Numbered from the stretch's first letter, positions 33,851-46,710 are shown. The stretch is DNA of 64,000 nt from Metellina segmentata (GCA_947359465.1 OX375873.1:76572278-76636277), one strand, 5' to 3'. The notes: generated by a model from the sequence alone, not told the origin. Numbers and translations are program-made.

Positions 33851-34310
33851 GATGGTTACAAATAAGTCTGCGTTTTGTAACTGCTAAGTAATACACCATA
33901 AAAAGAAAATAAGAGTTATTTGAGATTTAATATGTGATATTTCTAAATAGGAGCAGTCAGAGGAGTAAATGTTAAAAAGGAAGCGTTTGAGATTTTTGAA
34001 TTTTGCAGAGAAATATAATCCCTTAAATATCAGTCTAAAACAAATTCTAAAGACACGAAAAATATTAAATAGCTTATTTTTATGGCTTTTTTTATAACAC
34101 AGAACGTTAGTAATCGGGCTGCGTACATAATTAAAATAATTAAATCCAAAAGACGTAGAGCCAGTGATAAAATCGAGAATAGAAATATTGATTTTACGCT
34201 ATCTTGCAGGAATATAATTATCAGAAAGAAAGAAATATATAGAAAATTATGCAATAAATATATGAACGTTTTTGCCACTAAACATTATTCTCTTCTGAAG
34301 CAAAACTGAG

Positions 34311-35700
34311 TTGAATTTGTATAAAATATACTTTTGTTAAGTAAACAAGAAAAATAATAAAATTTATACAATCAACAAAGACTTGTGGATTTATTGGCGT
34401 ACAGTTTAGAAATAAGTATATTTTTTTTTTTTTTTTTTTTTTTTCATCATGCATAAAAAAGGCCTCCTAAAACATATTACGAGTGTGCAATTTGTTTCAA
34501 TTTTCCGACAGTATAAAATGAATATGATTATTGTATTATTTAGTCTTAAAAAACATATTTCCTGTGTGGACTAAACAAGATATTATTGTTTGTTTTATAC
34601 AGTCATCAGTAAAATAAACCATCATCTTCTTTCAGTTGCTTCCTTTGTTTCGCATATCTTCATTCAAACTGAAAATTTATTAAATAAATAAAACCAACAA
34701 CATGAATAGATACAAGGAGTCAAAAAAATGATGCGATGATAGACAAACTATCATACATGCGAAGGTAATCTCTCCAGCAGGTGCTGGAGACTCCTTCTTT
34801 TGTCAATGGTGAAAGGTTTCCTTTTCAACACGATAAACTAATTCATTTAAACTCATTTCCTTTTCATGTTTCAAATAAATTACTTGGTTTTATTGAAAAC
34901 TGCATTCAATAAGCAAGTGACGTTATCATTCCCATTCTAATCAGGTACGTAGTTTCATTAAAAACTGAATATCTGAGTTGTAAAAGTGTTTAAAGTGTAA
35001 CGCGTACTCAACGAAACAAAAACTACCCAAGTACGTTGACCACATACAATAGTTTTCATTTCTGATTTTGTCGCTCGGAATTAATTTCGTACTTTTAAAT
35101 TATGATCTATTTTGAGTTGCTACTTGGTGCAACTATGAGAGAAAACGCATAGTCGTAGCACAACAGCCAAACAAAGGATTCGAATTAAAATTGCATGCTC
35201 AATAATTTTACATAGACATTTTCCGATATTGAAGGAATAAGGTTACAAAAAAATCCGAACTAGGACAGTTGAAATACCACAAATTCTTTGTTCTAGTGAA
35301 AGAAGATAAAGGTTTCTTAGTTTACAAGTTGGACATATATTTAAGCAGCGTTAAAAGTTGTTAAAAGTTAAAGTTAGTTAAAAACAGATATTTTTTATTT
35401 AAAAGAAAATAGACTTACAGTGTTTTCTGAAGGTTAATCGGTCATCTTCACTTTGTACTAAAAACATTAAATTTAAATACAAATTATTTTGTTAATGCTC
35501 GTGGCAATAAAGTGAATTAAAAAAAATGTATTAACATTTTTTTCCCATTAATTTCTTATTAAATTAATTTGTTCTCTTTTCGCATAATATGGTGAAATCT
35601 GAAATTGTCGCACGCCTAGTGTAAGAGGGGCACCATTCATAAAGTATTGCTAAGTAAACTAGGAGTGCTAGAATATTTGCAGTAGATTTGTCATTTTTAT
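34311..35700. other. Intergenic; no gene seen
   Basis: AT-rich, with a T run of about 23 at 34422-34444 that may be the tail of a minus-strand retroelement. Nothing else recognisable. Confidence 0.45.
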
Positions 35701-35719
35701 GGTTTTTATGAATTAATTT

Positions 35720-35970
35720 ACGTTAATTGTGTGTGTGTACAGGAAACGAACTTATGAAGTAGCATTCACACCCCAAACACAAAATACATTTTTGTAGTAG
35801 TCAGTCATCTTAGAATCGCCTTTCATTGTTTTTCGCCGTTCATACAAGGGAGCGATGTATGTGAAATGTATTCTATGGATGGATATGTACTTATACAATT
35901 GCGTCTAAAGTAATATGTAGAAATTATAAAAACATGGTAAAGTTGTTATAAAGTTATTTTCTTGACATCT
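35720..35970 (+). mobile_element. Helitron-like fragment, 3' part
   Basis: Inverted relative of about 55670-55840 in the complete element: shares gcgatgtatgtgaaatgtatt, atggatatgtac and agtaatatgtagaaattataaa. The terminal CTAG was not found. Confidence 0.6.
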
Positions 35971-37230
35971 AAATGATATTTGCATTTTATCTAAAATAAG
36001 TTAAATAAGTGATTATTCTTGTCACTTTATCAGTCTATTCTGAACCAATTCAACCTGTCTAAGGTAATTCTGCCAGTTGTAAATAAAAATTTATTTATTT
36101 AAAGTGTATGTACACGCTAAAAATCCTGAAAATCGATCAGAAAGTCAAAATTGTTTTATTGCTTCAAACTATTATTCAATTCTTTAGCTTTCAAACGATG
36201 CCAAGATGTTGCAAATATTCAAAATAGTTTTCTAGTTACAAGGGTTTTTTGTTAGGTACTGCCACCATGAACAAACATCTTTCCGAAACTTAAAACTTAA
36301 TTTCTGAAGAAACAAGTTTTTGCAATATAATGCTTTGTTCAAACAGTGATAACTCAACATTAAATTAATCTATTATAATTATTTTTGTATCGTTATAATC
36401 TATATAATACAGTGGATGTTTTGACCTTCAATCTGAGTTACTAGTTAAGAAATGAACTTTTAAAGGATTTATAAATCATAAATTTCCAAAAAATCTAGAT
36501 TTTTTTAATACTTTCTTGGCGAAAAAAGTCGTAACAGAATATGTTTTCCCTCTAGAAACTTGATTGAGGATCAAAACATGAAGAATAATATTGCAAATAA
36601 TTTCCAACTAGAAATGTCTTTCTAGACAAATTAGAATTTGAGATATCACTGTTCAAAAAACTTGCTAATTTGCCTATTATATATTAAATAGCTAATTAAT
36701 AATAAGTTTAATAGGATTTTTCTCACTGAGAAATGGTTTTAAATTTCAGTTTAAACTGTGTTATGTATATTTTGTATGTGTTTACACAAATAAATAAGTT
36801 TTGCCTGTAGCCATAGGTTTTACATAAATTTATGTTTTATCGTTTGAAACAGCTATTGGACATCTATTGTTTTTCAATTAAAATATGCTGGGAATTTGTT
36901 GCAAATCGGAATGAACAATTCTTACAGAAAACTAAGTTTTCGAATTGGACGAACTCTCTTATTTGAAAGCAAATTTAATTTAATATTTATACAACAGGTT
37001 TTATCACAACATTATTTCTCATGTCTTTTTCTATTCCCTTAGAAATGGCTGTAAATTTATTCGTAAAGTATTCTGAATTGATTCATTTTCCAATGATGGA
37101 TAGTTGCTTAAAAATTGTTTGAAACAAATAAAAATGGCATTTGCAATCAGAGATATCAATAGTGAAACACGGAATAGCGTGCTTGATTCTATTCTTCAGG
37201 AAAAACTCGTGCATCTCATTTCCGGAGTGA
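35971..37230. other. Intergenic; no gene seen
   Basis: AT-rich DNA with no recognisable frames, repeats or RNA genes. Confidence 0.45.
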
Positions 37231-37344
37231 AGATTGCCCATACCTCAATTTTGTTGACTTGCAGCCTTGTAGTATTGATACAGTATAATATTCAGTTAAT
37301 ATTTATAGTATTTGACAGGTGATATAATACATAAATACTATGTA

Positions 37345-37352
37345 TATATAAG
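37345..37352 (+). promoter_or_regulatory. TATA box of TIL gene 3
   Basis: TATATAAG, 52 bases before the gagaac-ATG start, in sequence collinear with the gene 2 promoter. Confidence 0.7.
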
Positions 37353-37403
37353 TCTGAACATTTGCATTCTTTCAGTTACGTGTGAGTCTGTTCCTGAGAG
37401 AAC

Positions 37404-40400
37404 ATGCAAGTTTACATTCTCATTTCGTGCATGTTTTTGCTGTCCGTTTCCATTTGTGAGTCTTTCGGAAAAGGTAAATAACCGTTACGAATTTTTGAAG
37501 TTTTTTGACACTGCATCGCTTGGTGCAGTTTGGCCAGATCTGGCCAACGCGCTATAAAAGAACGTAACCGATTTATTCATTTTTGAATATTTTTCATACT
37601 CTCCGCTGTATATCTAACCCTATTGTTAAATATCACATAGAACAGAATCCTTAAAAACTCGAAATAACTGTGTTGTGGTTTATATGTTTGCTTATTCATT
37701 AATTTATCGAATTCTCTAAATGACAAATGTGATTCCAGGACATTATGTGTTTTAAGATTTAGTCTTTAAATTTAGCTTAGTATAAAAATTTAGAAAACAA
37801 AATGACACATCATATTTTTTGCTACTAATAGAAATAATAAAGTTTTTATTATTATGACTCATCAAATAGTCTATAAAAATTGATTTTTATGACAATTTAG
37901 GATTTTTACGTTTCGTTTGTAAAAGTTCCGAAAAGAAAAAGAAAATGGATCAGAATTTAAAAAAGAAGAACGATATTATTCTAAAACTATTACTATTAGA
38001 AAGATAGATTTTACTTTTAGAAAGATACTATTACTATTAGAAAGATACTATTACTATTAGAAAGATACTATTACTATTAGAAAGATACTATTACTATTAG
38101 AAAGAATAACTATTAGAAAAAAACTAATACTATTTGAAAAAAAAAACTATTACTATTAGAAAAAAAACTATTACTATTTGAAAAAACTATTACTATTAGA
38201 AATGAGTAAGTTTTTATCATCATAGCTCATTAAATACCATTAAATACTCTATAAAAATGGATTTTTATGATTATTTATAATATTTATGTTTCGTTGAAAA
38301 AGTTCGGAAAAGATAAAGAAAATTGATAAGAATATAAAAGTACAAATAATCTTACTCGTGTAAGAAATTTATTTTTAACATAAATACACACATATTTCTA
38401 CCTTCCACTTACGTTTTTGAATTCTAGAGTTAACAAATAATTGTTATAAAGTACTTTGAATATTTGAGGATTCTAAATGAGATATTTCTAATTCTAAGAT
38501 TCCTAATTTTCGCTGAATTGATATACTATCGATGCAAATAGTTAGAGAAAGCTTTCCAACCGAAGAGGCACTTAAGAATCAATCTGAACATTGATTCTCT
38601 CCCTCAATTACTTAAAAAAGAGAATACAGAGGTAATTCTCAGTGTAGAATGGGAAAAGTTAAGGTATGTGTTAACATAGTATTTCAGCCTGCAGCACAGT
38701 TAATTGTATAAATAACCTAATTTACGGAGAGTAGTAAGACTTTTGAATCTTAGCGTGACAAATCTACGAATTGTCTCTAGATTCAATTTGTTTATAAACA
38801 ATACAATGTTTTCAGAATTTCAGAATCTTTAAACTGCCAAACTGTAATCCTGAACTCTTAAAAGAAAGATATTTTTTTGTAATTAAATTTTTTATGTTCT
38901 TCAAGCACGTAATTACAAATAACTCAAAAAATGTTCATAAGATTGATGTTTGGTGATTGCACAGATATGATGCATTCAATCGTCAATGTCTTACACAGGC
39001 CATTCAATAGTTGAGATAATACTTTTACTGCCAAGTCTTATGAAGTCATAACGTGACTTTGTTTTATGTAGTATGTCTCTGAATGAAATTGGTGAGCTAA
39101 AATTTATAACGAACCATGAATATCAAGAAAACGACATTTCTTTGATTTCAGAATTTGTTTCACTGATAATATAGATCGTGACTATATACTGACTGTAATT
39201 CAACTATCTCACTCAATTGAATTTTTTTAAATGATGGGAAAGCAAATTTCATCTTACGGTAATTTTCTTACAACATAAAAGGGTTATTTTAACTTAAAAA
39301 CTTGCGCACGTACGTTTTATTTCTTTTTCATCAATCCAGGTAGTTAGACTCAATTTAAAGAAACTGTGACACCCATTATTAGAAGTTGAACAGGACGGTT
39401 GGTGAGATCTGTTTTGAGCGCAAGTTGACGGGAACAAACTTTTTAGTGTTATTTAAGCTTAGTGTAATATTTTATAATGTTTTCTATCTCATGCAAGTGA
39501 GATTAACTTGATGCATGTTACATTATATTTGATTTACTTACAACCTGTATTTTCTTCAAGTAAACTTACACTAAAATGACCACTTGAGTTTTGTCATGTG
39601 AGGGGTACGACAGAGTAATTACAGGTGGTTGTAAATTGAATGAAGAATTCTTCTGCCGTCACGATTTTAAAGAAAAACGGATTAATTGTCCCTCTTACCT
39701 TCAATAAGATTAGAGGAATTGAAGTATTACATAAACATGTAGTTAATTCAGTCTAGAATAGAAGTTGAAGTAAAGATGATGAAAAAGGTGTTTTACTGTT
39801 GTTGATGTTACTTTTCAAAACTAGATATAAAGTTGTACAAAAAGACACATGTCATCTTTTACTATTTTGTGTTACAACTGGGGATATGTGAAATTTATTA
39901 TATAGACGGATATGCGAGCAAATGATTTGCATACAAAGTAAGTTGTAGAAATTATAAAATGACAAAAATGGTGTTAAAATAAATTTTCTAGAAACATTCA
40001 TACATATATTTTCATTTGTCTACGGTGTTGTCCTCGGATCTTTCCCTTAAGGGATTGATCCCGGACAGTCGTCAATAGCCCGTTGTGTTGCTCTAGTACG
40101 ACGTTAATGAAAAATTACCAAATTACCTTTTGTCTACGATACAGTGATTATTGCGATCAGTTTTGCAATTCTCAGTTGAACAATTCAACTCCGATTCTTC
40201 TAGTATAAAAGCAATCATATATCCAAATTCATTGCAAATAAGGTCCAACTTGTATCATGAAATAAATAAGTGGAATAAAGAGGATGAGTAAGGAAAAAAT
40301 TACAGGCTGTATAAAAGCAAAAATACCCATTTTTTAACTATAAAACCAAATTGTTGGACATTATTTGTAAACGTCATTTATAGTTGCACAAAACCCCCAT

Positions 40401-42073
40401 TATGCAATGCACAATCGCTATAAAGTATGATTCAAACTAAACAAAGGGTGTTTAGATCTGAAATGGAATTGTATGAAGAACTACTACGCCAATCACAACT
40501 AAATTTTATACACATACTTCCCTTTTTATGTGGTTTCTATTTCTGAACGAAAATTTTTTTTTTCTCTGTTCAGACACTAGAGAAGAAATTTATCAACGCG
40601 GTCATGGTCCTATTGCTAAAGAGAAAGAAGTTAACGTGCAATAACTTTATTGTAATCACATGTGGAAATAATAATAAACAACGCCAGAAAAAAAAGCTGT
40701 GTATTAATTTTAGTGCAATTTAAATGGAATCACTCTACCATTCACAGATAACTATTAAATTGAACTTCATGACACTAGTCTAGATTCGTCGATCATTGAA
40801 AAAAAGCTGTGTGACTTCTTATATAGGCGTGGAATCTCTACTATTATAAAATGAAGTGTTTGTCTGTCTGTTTGTTTCTTAAACTCAAATTTCTGACGAA
40901 TCTATGGCACTTACACAAATGGAATTTGGCACAAAGCAGTGCGATTTTTTTGGAATTTTAGGGTCGAGGCGAATTTAAAATTCCATATAGAATATTTTCA
41001 TTTTAAAATAAATTTTTTTCACCATTATCATTCTTTTGGGGTAATTCTGAGGATGAAGAAACATCAAAATTTAGACTTTTCGCCCTCACGTATCACATTT
41101 ACGTCAGCCTTTGGAAATATGCATAGTTTTTTTCATCTCTAAGGAGAGAACACATTCGAATGACCTTGGTTTTTTTAATTTTAGGGTCGAGGCGAATTTA
41201 AAATTCCATATAGAATATTTTCATTTTGAAATAATTTTTTTTTCACCATTATCATTCTTTTGGGGTAATTCTGAGGATGAAGAAACATCAAAATTTAGAC
41301 TTTTCGCCCTCACGTATCACATTGACGTCAGCCTTTGGAAATATGCATAGTTTTTTTCATCTCTAAGGGGAAAACACATTCGAATGACCTTGGTTTGTTT
41401 TGAGATTCATTCTTTTTGATTTCCTGCGAAACGGATTCCAATAAAGGAACCATTGCATTTTCTGCCCTTCGCGTCAAAACAAAAGTAAAAACGGATTTTC
41501 ATTTTGTGAAGGAGAGCAAAGAAATAAAAAGTTTCTGACTAGGATTGTTGATCTCTTTTTTCGTAAAATCGGAATCGTTAAAGACAGATTGAAAATTTCA
41601 ACAGATTTGAAATCTGCGGTGTGCAAATGTCATGAACATAGTCAAATTCCAATCTAGCGGCCAAAATGTGAAAATTATATTTCTTAAAAATCAAAACCCA
41701 TACTAAGGTAAGTTATGTGTATAAAAATATTTTGTTTGTGATTCTCTCGTAGATATTCCTACAGAGAGGTCTAGTTACCTGTTTAATCTCGATCAACCTG
41801 TATATGGAATATAACACAATTAATTTTAAATTTTAAATCGATGTTTAATAAATATGTCTTGATTCTTTTGTAGTAGGTAATAACCAGGAATGCTCTGGAA
41901 ATACGACCTACGGAAGTGCTGGTATTTGTGGAGTAAGATGTGATCGACCTAAGCCAGCGAGACTTTGCCCTGCCATAGAGAGAATGGGATGCATTTGCAA
42001 GAATGGCTATATTCCAGTCGACACTTCGCCTTCAAATGGCTGCGTGAAACAGGAGGATTGTCCAATCCATTGA
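37404..42073 (+). CDS. TIL gene 3: secreted 8-cysteine TIL inhibitor-like protein (exons 37404-37473, 41874-42073)
   Basis: Tandem paralogue of gene 2. Exon 1 encodes MQVYILISCMFLLSVSICES and ends in phase 1 at G|gtaaat. Exon 2 follows tttgtagtag: two AGs three bases apart give in-frame alternatives (start 41874 or 41877) differing by one Val. The mature protein has the same eight-Cys pattern (C-GVR-C-DRP, CICKNGYI) and stops with TGA at 42071. The loop is C-PAI, so the predicted P1 is Ala against Leu in gene 2. An AATAAA follows directly. The intron is 4.4 kb against 2.35 kb in gene 2, the difference coming from a minisatellite, Helitron and retroelement pieces and an insertion at 40834. Confidence 0.85.
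37985..38205. repeat. 20-base minisatellite in the gene 3 intron
   Basis: Unit actattactattagaaagat, near-perfect for about five turns (38000-38105), then decaying into A-rich variants. Absent from the gene 2 intron. Confidence 0.9.
39865..40005 (+). mobile_element. Helitron-like fragment
   Basis: Inverted relative of about 55650-55780: shares ggatatgtgaaatttatta, aaagtaagttgtagaaattataaaatgac and ggtgttaaaataaattttcta. It has no terminus and is absent from the gene 2 intron. Confidence 0.6.
40025..40110 (+). repeat. Dispersed retroelement tail, + orientation
   Basis: Contains ggtgttgtcctcggatcttt and cgttgtgttgctctagtacg, then acgttaat, as in the 7596-7762 copy. Confidence 0.6.
40834..41610 (+). 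mobile_element. Insertion in the gene 3 intron with a Helitron-like left end and an internal tandem repeat
   Basis: The gene 2 intron continues from ttatataggctgagga without this segment, so it was inserted after the duplication or lost from copy 1. Its left edge, A|TCTCTACTATTATAAAATG followed by gtttgtctgtctgtttg, resembles Helitron 5' ends. Inside, 40954-41176 and 41177-41399 are a 223-base direct repeat. I could not find a CTAG end on the right; the boundary near 41590-41615 is approximate. Confidence 0.5.
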
Positions 42074-42439
42074 AATAAAGATGGTTAGAAATAAGTGTAT
42101 AGTTTGTAACTGCTAAATAATACAACATAAAAAGAAAAGAAGAGATTTAATGTGTGGTTATTTCTAAACAGGAACAGTCAGAGGGTGGAAATGTTAAGAC
42201 GCAAGTGTTTAGGACTTTTTGGAAAGAAATATAATCCTTTAAATATTAATTTAAAATACAAGTGATAAAACACACAAAATATTATAAAGGTTATTTTGAT
42301 GGCCTCTTTATAAAATCCGAACGGTTGTAATCGTGTTGCGTACAACTTTGAAATTATTAAATCCAAAAGACGTTCAGAGTCGGTGATAAAATCAAGAATA
42401 GAAAAAATCGTTTTTATGTTATCCTGCAAGTGTCAGAAG

Positions 42440-43600
42440 AGTAAATTTGGACCTGGAGACAATTTTTTTTTATCCAATTCAAATATAGGGATTCAAAATG
42501 AGACTGTTTCTCTGATCAGAGTCAGATTTTACCTTTTGTGTCTAGTTGGTATCCCACTTGTCGCTCCTCTTATTTATTCCTAGTCAATGTGTTATGCGTT
42601 TTGTGTAGCCTGCATTCATCTTCTAAATTACATATTTTGTGTTACTAATACTTATAAAGTGCACAGATTGCATATTGTGTTGGTTTGATTTTAATTCTAT
42701 ACTCGCCTTCTTCCCCATAATTGTAAAAACTTTCAAGTGCTTGTGAGAGTGTGCAGATGCCATTGAATTAATTTTTTATTGAGTGCGTGTAACTTTTACT
42801 AGCGCACCTACAAGTTTTGTTGTGACTTGATATATTTATTAAATATAATCAAACTATGATACTAATGAATATATTTTTAATAGCAAGTACAAAACTGTGA
42901 TAATGATATAGAATGTAATGAAAAACTAATTTTGAATTTGGGAGATTGTAGATGGAATGCAAAAGTGAATTTTGTTTTAATTGATCAAAGGCAGAAGTAA
43001 AACACGGAGCGCTTACAGAAGTAAGTTGATTAAGTAAATAAATAGTAGAAAAATGTAACTAAAATTAACTAGATGGGATGAACTTAAGAAATGAGTTAGA
43101 AAAGTGCAGACAATCTTATAGTAAAAATAACTATTGAAATGCTGCTAATTTAGCTTTTAAGCCTAAAAGAATTGTTCGAGCTTGAATCAATTATTTTATA
43201 TTGGAATTCATAGATGACGCTAGTCCCTGTTGCGTGATATCTTTGAATTTCCTATACTATGAATAGTGCTGGAAATAAAAGGAGATGGTTTGTTTTTTCC
43301 CCCGGGACTGTACATATAATATAAGTTAAACACTGAGGGCATGAAATACACATTTGAAAATTCATGAGAAATAATCTCTCTCGGCACTGGGGCCAGTAGT
43401 GCTGATAGGAGGATCTGGTTGTTTGACAACAGAAGCTAAAATGGCCAAAAGGTATTGCCTTAGAGCTATAAAAATAGTGTAATTATAAAAGTTATGATTA
43501 AATTAGTGTTTGTACTGGTAATGATTCAACAAGAAATTCTAAACATAAATAGCTGAAATAAAAACCAATAGCAGTTAGAATTATTATTTATTTTTGCCTT
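42440..43600. other. Intergenic; no gene seen
   Basis: AT-rich sequence past the end of the duplication, with no recognisable frame or repeat. Confidence 0.4.
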
Positions 43601-43614
43601 TTTTAATCTGTCGT

Positions 43615-43890
43615 CTGTCCTTGTTATTGTTGTTTCTATGCCTACACTGGCAGACCGGAGGAGTGGCAGGCCCGTCGAAGACGGCAAGAGGCGAGGGGGT
43701 GCGCCTTCCATGTTATTGAGCCCCATTGGGAGGAAGTCCGACTTTGCTCGACATACATGGCACATCCGTTTTACAGGAAGGCCCCTTTCATACATCCATT
43801 CACTCCCACATATCGTAATTTAGATCCCAATCAGAGGCCGATAACCCCCTGATCAGGTACCCCCAGAGCGTCTGTCCTGACGTTGCACCA
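43615..43890. repeat. GC-rich probable retroelement tail
   Basis: A block much richer in GC than its surroundings (cagaccggaggagtggcagg... to ggtacccccagagcg) with overlapping open frames on both strands. The composition suggests transposon-derived sequence; the family is not identified. No second copy was seen in the window. Confidence 0.35.
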
Positions 43891-45530
43891 ATCACTTATG
43901 AGGAAGTGTATGAGTGAAACAACAATCAAGTCTTCTGAATCCGCAGAGGAAGATACACAAACAAGAAACTAGACACAGTGCTTGCAAGGAAAATGTATTT
44001 ATTGATTTGTATTATTTAAATATGGTTGTGTCGAGTGTAATTATATTAATATTGGCTAATAGACAACATTATGACTTCTTTGAGACGTCACTGTCGAGCA
44101 CCAACTTCAGCCTTCTTTCACGGAATGTGCATACTACTGTCCTATTGATCCAATTTATATGAGAGTTCAATGTCCAGGCCGTCTTTGTGCTTTATTCGTA
44201 AACGTTTCATTGTGTATAGCTTTTGAAAGAAACTTTTAATATTTGTGTTTTTCTCTGTTCATCACTGTTGCTGTTAACTGCAAATGAAATAGGTGATTTA
44301 TATTTCTGTGAAAGGCTTTTTGAATTTTGTTTGAAAATTTATTAATTTATAAATTTTTAATAATTAATAATTTTGCATTGGCTCTTGTTAAACTTTTTTT
44401 TCGATAGTTGTAAAATGCATAATGATATATGACGACTGAGAGCTTCAGATCGCTCTTATATGTCTGGGTTATTCTGGTTGTTGCAACATCAAATCATATT
44501 AGTTGTGCTTAGTCTCTGGGGCTTGTGACATCGTGAGATACTCCGACCGGAAGAAGAAAACTAATCATCGTGGTTATATTTGGCGCCAGCTGCTGTTCTT
44601 GTGCGCGGCGATCTACTTGAGAACAGCGGATGAAACTAGAGCATCATCTGCAGGTGGTGTTCGTCCAGATGATCTCTGATTCTTTTTTGACTTTAACCGT
44701 TGGGCTATTTTAAAAAACTACGGCAAAGGCCGTTGGGAGACAACGGTTGGAGAGTGAGTGAGAGAGAGAGAGAGAGAGAGAGAGACAGAAGCAACGGGTG
44801 AAGTTATTTCCCCGCGCTGGCCTGTGGTATACTTACTTTGATGATTAATTTACAACCATTTCCATTAAGTTATCTGCATACATTGAAAAAGCTAGTTTTG
44901 ACGAAAATTGATAATTATTTAATTCTACTAACATATTCCCTATACATTTGGTGCTTCTAAAACAGTTTCAACTTTTAATATGCGACTAATAGAAAAAAAG
45001 TGAGATAAATTTAAAATTTGAACGAAATCGTTAAATTATACCGGAAGTAGCATACCGAAACCGGAACTAATAATAAGAATATTCTATTTTTACCATAATT
45101 ACTACCCTTTATCTGTTGTAGTAAGTTAGAATATATAATAATTATGTTTCTGTAAATTGGCCATTACAATTTTTTAATAAAATTCACTTATTTGTTAGAA
45201 GAATTTTGAAATATATCTCTCTCTTGGATTTTTTTTATAAGCATTTTTCTCAAAATTTCATTTTAGGCATAAACATTGAATTCCAGAAATGATGACTAAA
45301 AAAGTTATTGATATATTTTTGTAAATTCTAATTTTATGCACATTCCAAATAGTGTTTGCTAGTGCATGCACTAGAATAATATTGATATCTTTATTTTTTT
45401 CTTATTTATGAGCTTGCATTTGAATATCGATGTTGCAAAATGGTCAAAAATCCTTTAACAATTTTTCGATGAGTCATAAAACCTTTATTTTTTTAAAATA
45501 TATTTATACTTTTAGTGGAAGTACTAGATA
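43891..45530. other. Intergenic with a (GA)n microsatellite; no gene seen
   Basis: A (GA)n run spans about 44755-44785. The GC-richer part at 44500-44820 includes tttggcgccagctgctg, which loosely resembles the start of an LTR element's internal region, but no paired LTRs were found. Confidence 0.4.
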
Positions 45531-45535
45531 ACATC

Positions 45536-45578
45536 ATGAAGTTTGCTTTGATCATATTTTTCGTTGCTAATTTAAATT
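45536..45578 (+). CDS. Possible orphan signal-peptide exon
   Basis: ATG opens MKFALIIFFVANLN, hydrophobic like the first exons of the TIL genes, and is followed by a GT (T|gtacgc) in phase 1, the phase used throughout this family. No downstream TIL exon was found in the next 12 kb, and the sequence is not a recognisable copy of the gene 2-5 first exon. It could be chance in AT-rich DNA. Confidence 0.2.
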
Positions 45579-45946
45579 GTACGCCCTGTATCATTTTTCA
45601 AACTTTTGAAAAAAAACTTCAAATTTACACAAAAAATATCATTTTTTGTCAAATTTATTTTTTTCATTTTAATTATTGATAGTGCAAAATTAATTTATAA
45701 ACACTAATCATTATAAAAATAATATTAAATTGCTTCTGTATAGCATTTTTAAAATAAAGTGCTCCGAACGTATGTAAATACCTTAAAATCGTTTAAACTG
45801 TCAGGGAGACGGTATCACAAAAATATACCACTAACAACACTTACACACATAATCGTATAAATATAAAGACAAATAAACACCAACAAAGCACATACGCATA
45901 TAGTGTATATCAAAATTCGGGAGCATTTTTGCAGGCTATATAGGAA

Positions 45947-46235
45947 TCAAGTTTCTTTCTCTGTATCAGCATTTCTCATAGCAGTCTTCAGAAGCTCAAC
46001 TTCGGTCAAGCACGAAAGGTCAAATGAACATCTGCTTTTAGTTGTTGCACTACAACCAATATCTTCTCTCTTATGATAATTTTGTTTGCTTACATACCCC
46101 AAAGAGTTTTCCAGTCCTTCAAATAAAGAAGAATTCTGATATTTAAAACGTATCACTTTGCCATTTTGCATTTCACACCTACGCAATGAGGTGCGAATAA
46201 CTTTTGGAGACAGCAATGCCGTAATAAAATTATAT
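45947..46235 (-). CDS. Unidentified protein-like open frame
   Basis: The minus frame reads MQNGKVIRFKYQNSSLFEGL, ENSLGYVSKQNYHKREDIGC and LSCLTEVELLKTAMRN and stops at 45947. The residue use is more protein-like than neighbouring frames, with no Met at the edge of the homogeneous part, so it may be an exon or a relic. I recognise no family. It is divergent from the + strand relic that begins just downstream on the other strand. Confidence 0.25.
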
Positions 46236-46266
46236 GATACCTAAAACATTTCAAGGAACCAGATGA

Positions 46267-46710
46267 CGTGAAACTAGGAAAGATTCTATAAGGAGTGTTT
46301 GCACTCCCGTACAAAGTGTACAAAAACTCGTAAACAATTTTAGTGAGATCGTGCTAGGAAACGCCGCACAACATTCAGTTATGTCAGAAAGAGATGAAGG
46401 AACAACATAATGTATAACACTAGTCCCGAATGATAACAAGAAAATTGGCACAGCACAAATGTTTTTCGGAGATACAGAATGGGACAGTATCGTGAACAAT
46501 ATGAAAGTCGGGACGTATAATATGAGATAATTATATAAATAGTTCAATTTTATAGAATCTAAAGAAAACTTTGAAAGAAATGTTGCCGAGGATTTAGAGT
46601 GCTATGCACTTATTTACATCACCTCAGAACACTTTGGACATATTATGTGACTGTTCAAGATTAACCGGAGTGACACTTATAAGAGAGAAGTAAGAGATGA
46701 CAATCAATAA
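46267..46710 (+). pseudogene. Unidentified coding relic with four in-frame stops
   Basis: A single frame across 444 bases reads as protein: SIRSVCTPVQSVQKLVNNF, IGTAQMFFGDTEWDSIVNNM, then ENFERNVAEDLECYALIYIT and INRSDTYKREVRDDNQ, interrupted by stops at 46408, 46528, 46540 and 46648. Keeping one frame across the stops suggests an eroded exon or transposon gene. A further piece near 46797-46890 (YWHEFEKNL, DLDYKTFKKV) may belong. The family is not recognised. Confidence 0.3.

Larger units (their letters stand above)
31080..34310. repeat. Segmental duplication, copy 1 (carries TIL gene 2)
   Basis: Collinear with about 37230-42440 over promoter, both exons, intron and 3' flank. Examples are the intron phrases near 31850/38990 (caggtcatcgaatag/caggccattcaatag) and the 3' flank near 34140/42360 (taaatccaaaagacg). 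Copy 2 is longer because of insertions in its intron. Confidence 0.85.
37230..42440. repeat. Segmental duplication, copy 2 (carries TIL gene 3)
   Basis: Collinear with 31080-34310. Homology is interrupted by 37981-38210, about 39860-40120 and 40834 to about 41610, which copy 1 lacks. Copy 1 therefore serves as an approximate empty-site reference. Confidence 0.8.

Noticed and set aside
34030..34309. Overlapping frames on both strands downstream of TIL gene 2
   Set aside because: The paralogous 3' flank of gene 3 does not conserve either frame, so they are chance.
44500..44820. LTR retrotransposon start with a primer-binding-like tggcgcca
   Set aside because: No paired LTRs, no target duplication and no coding region were found; a single 8-base resemblance is not enough.
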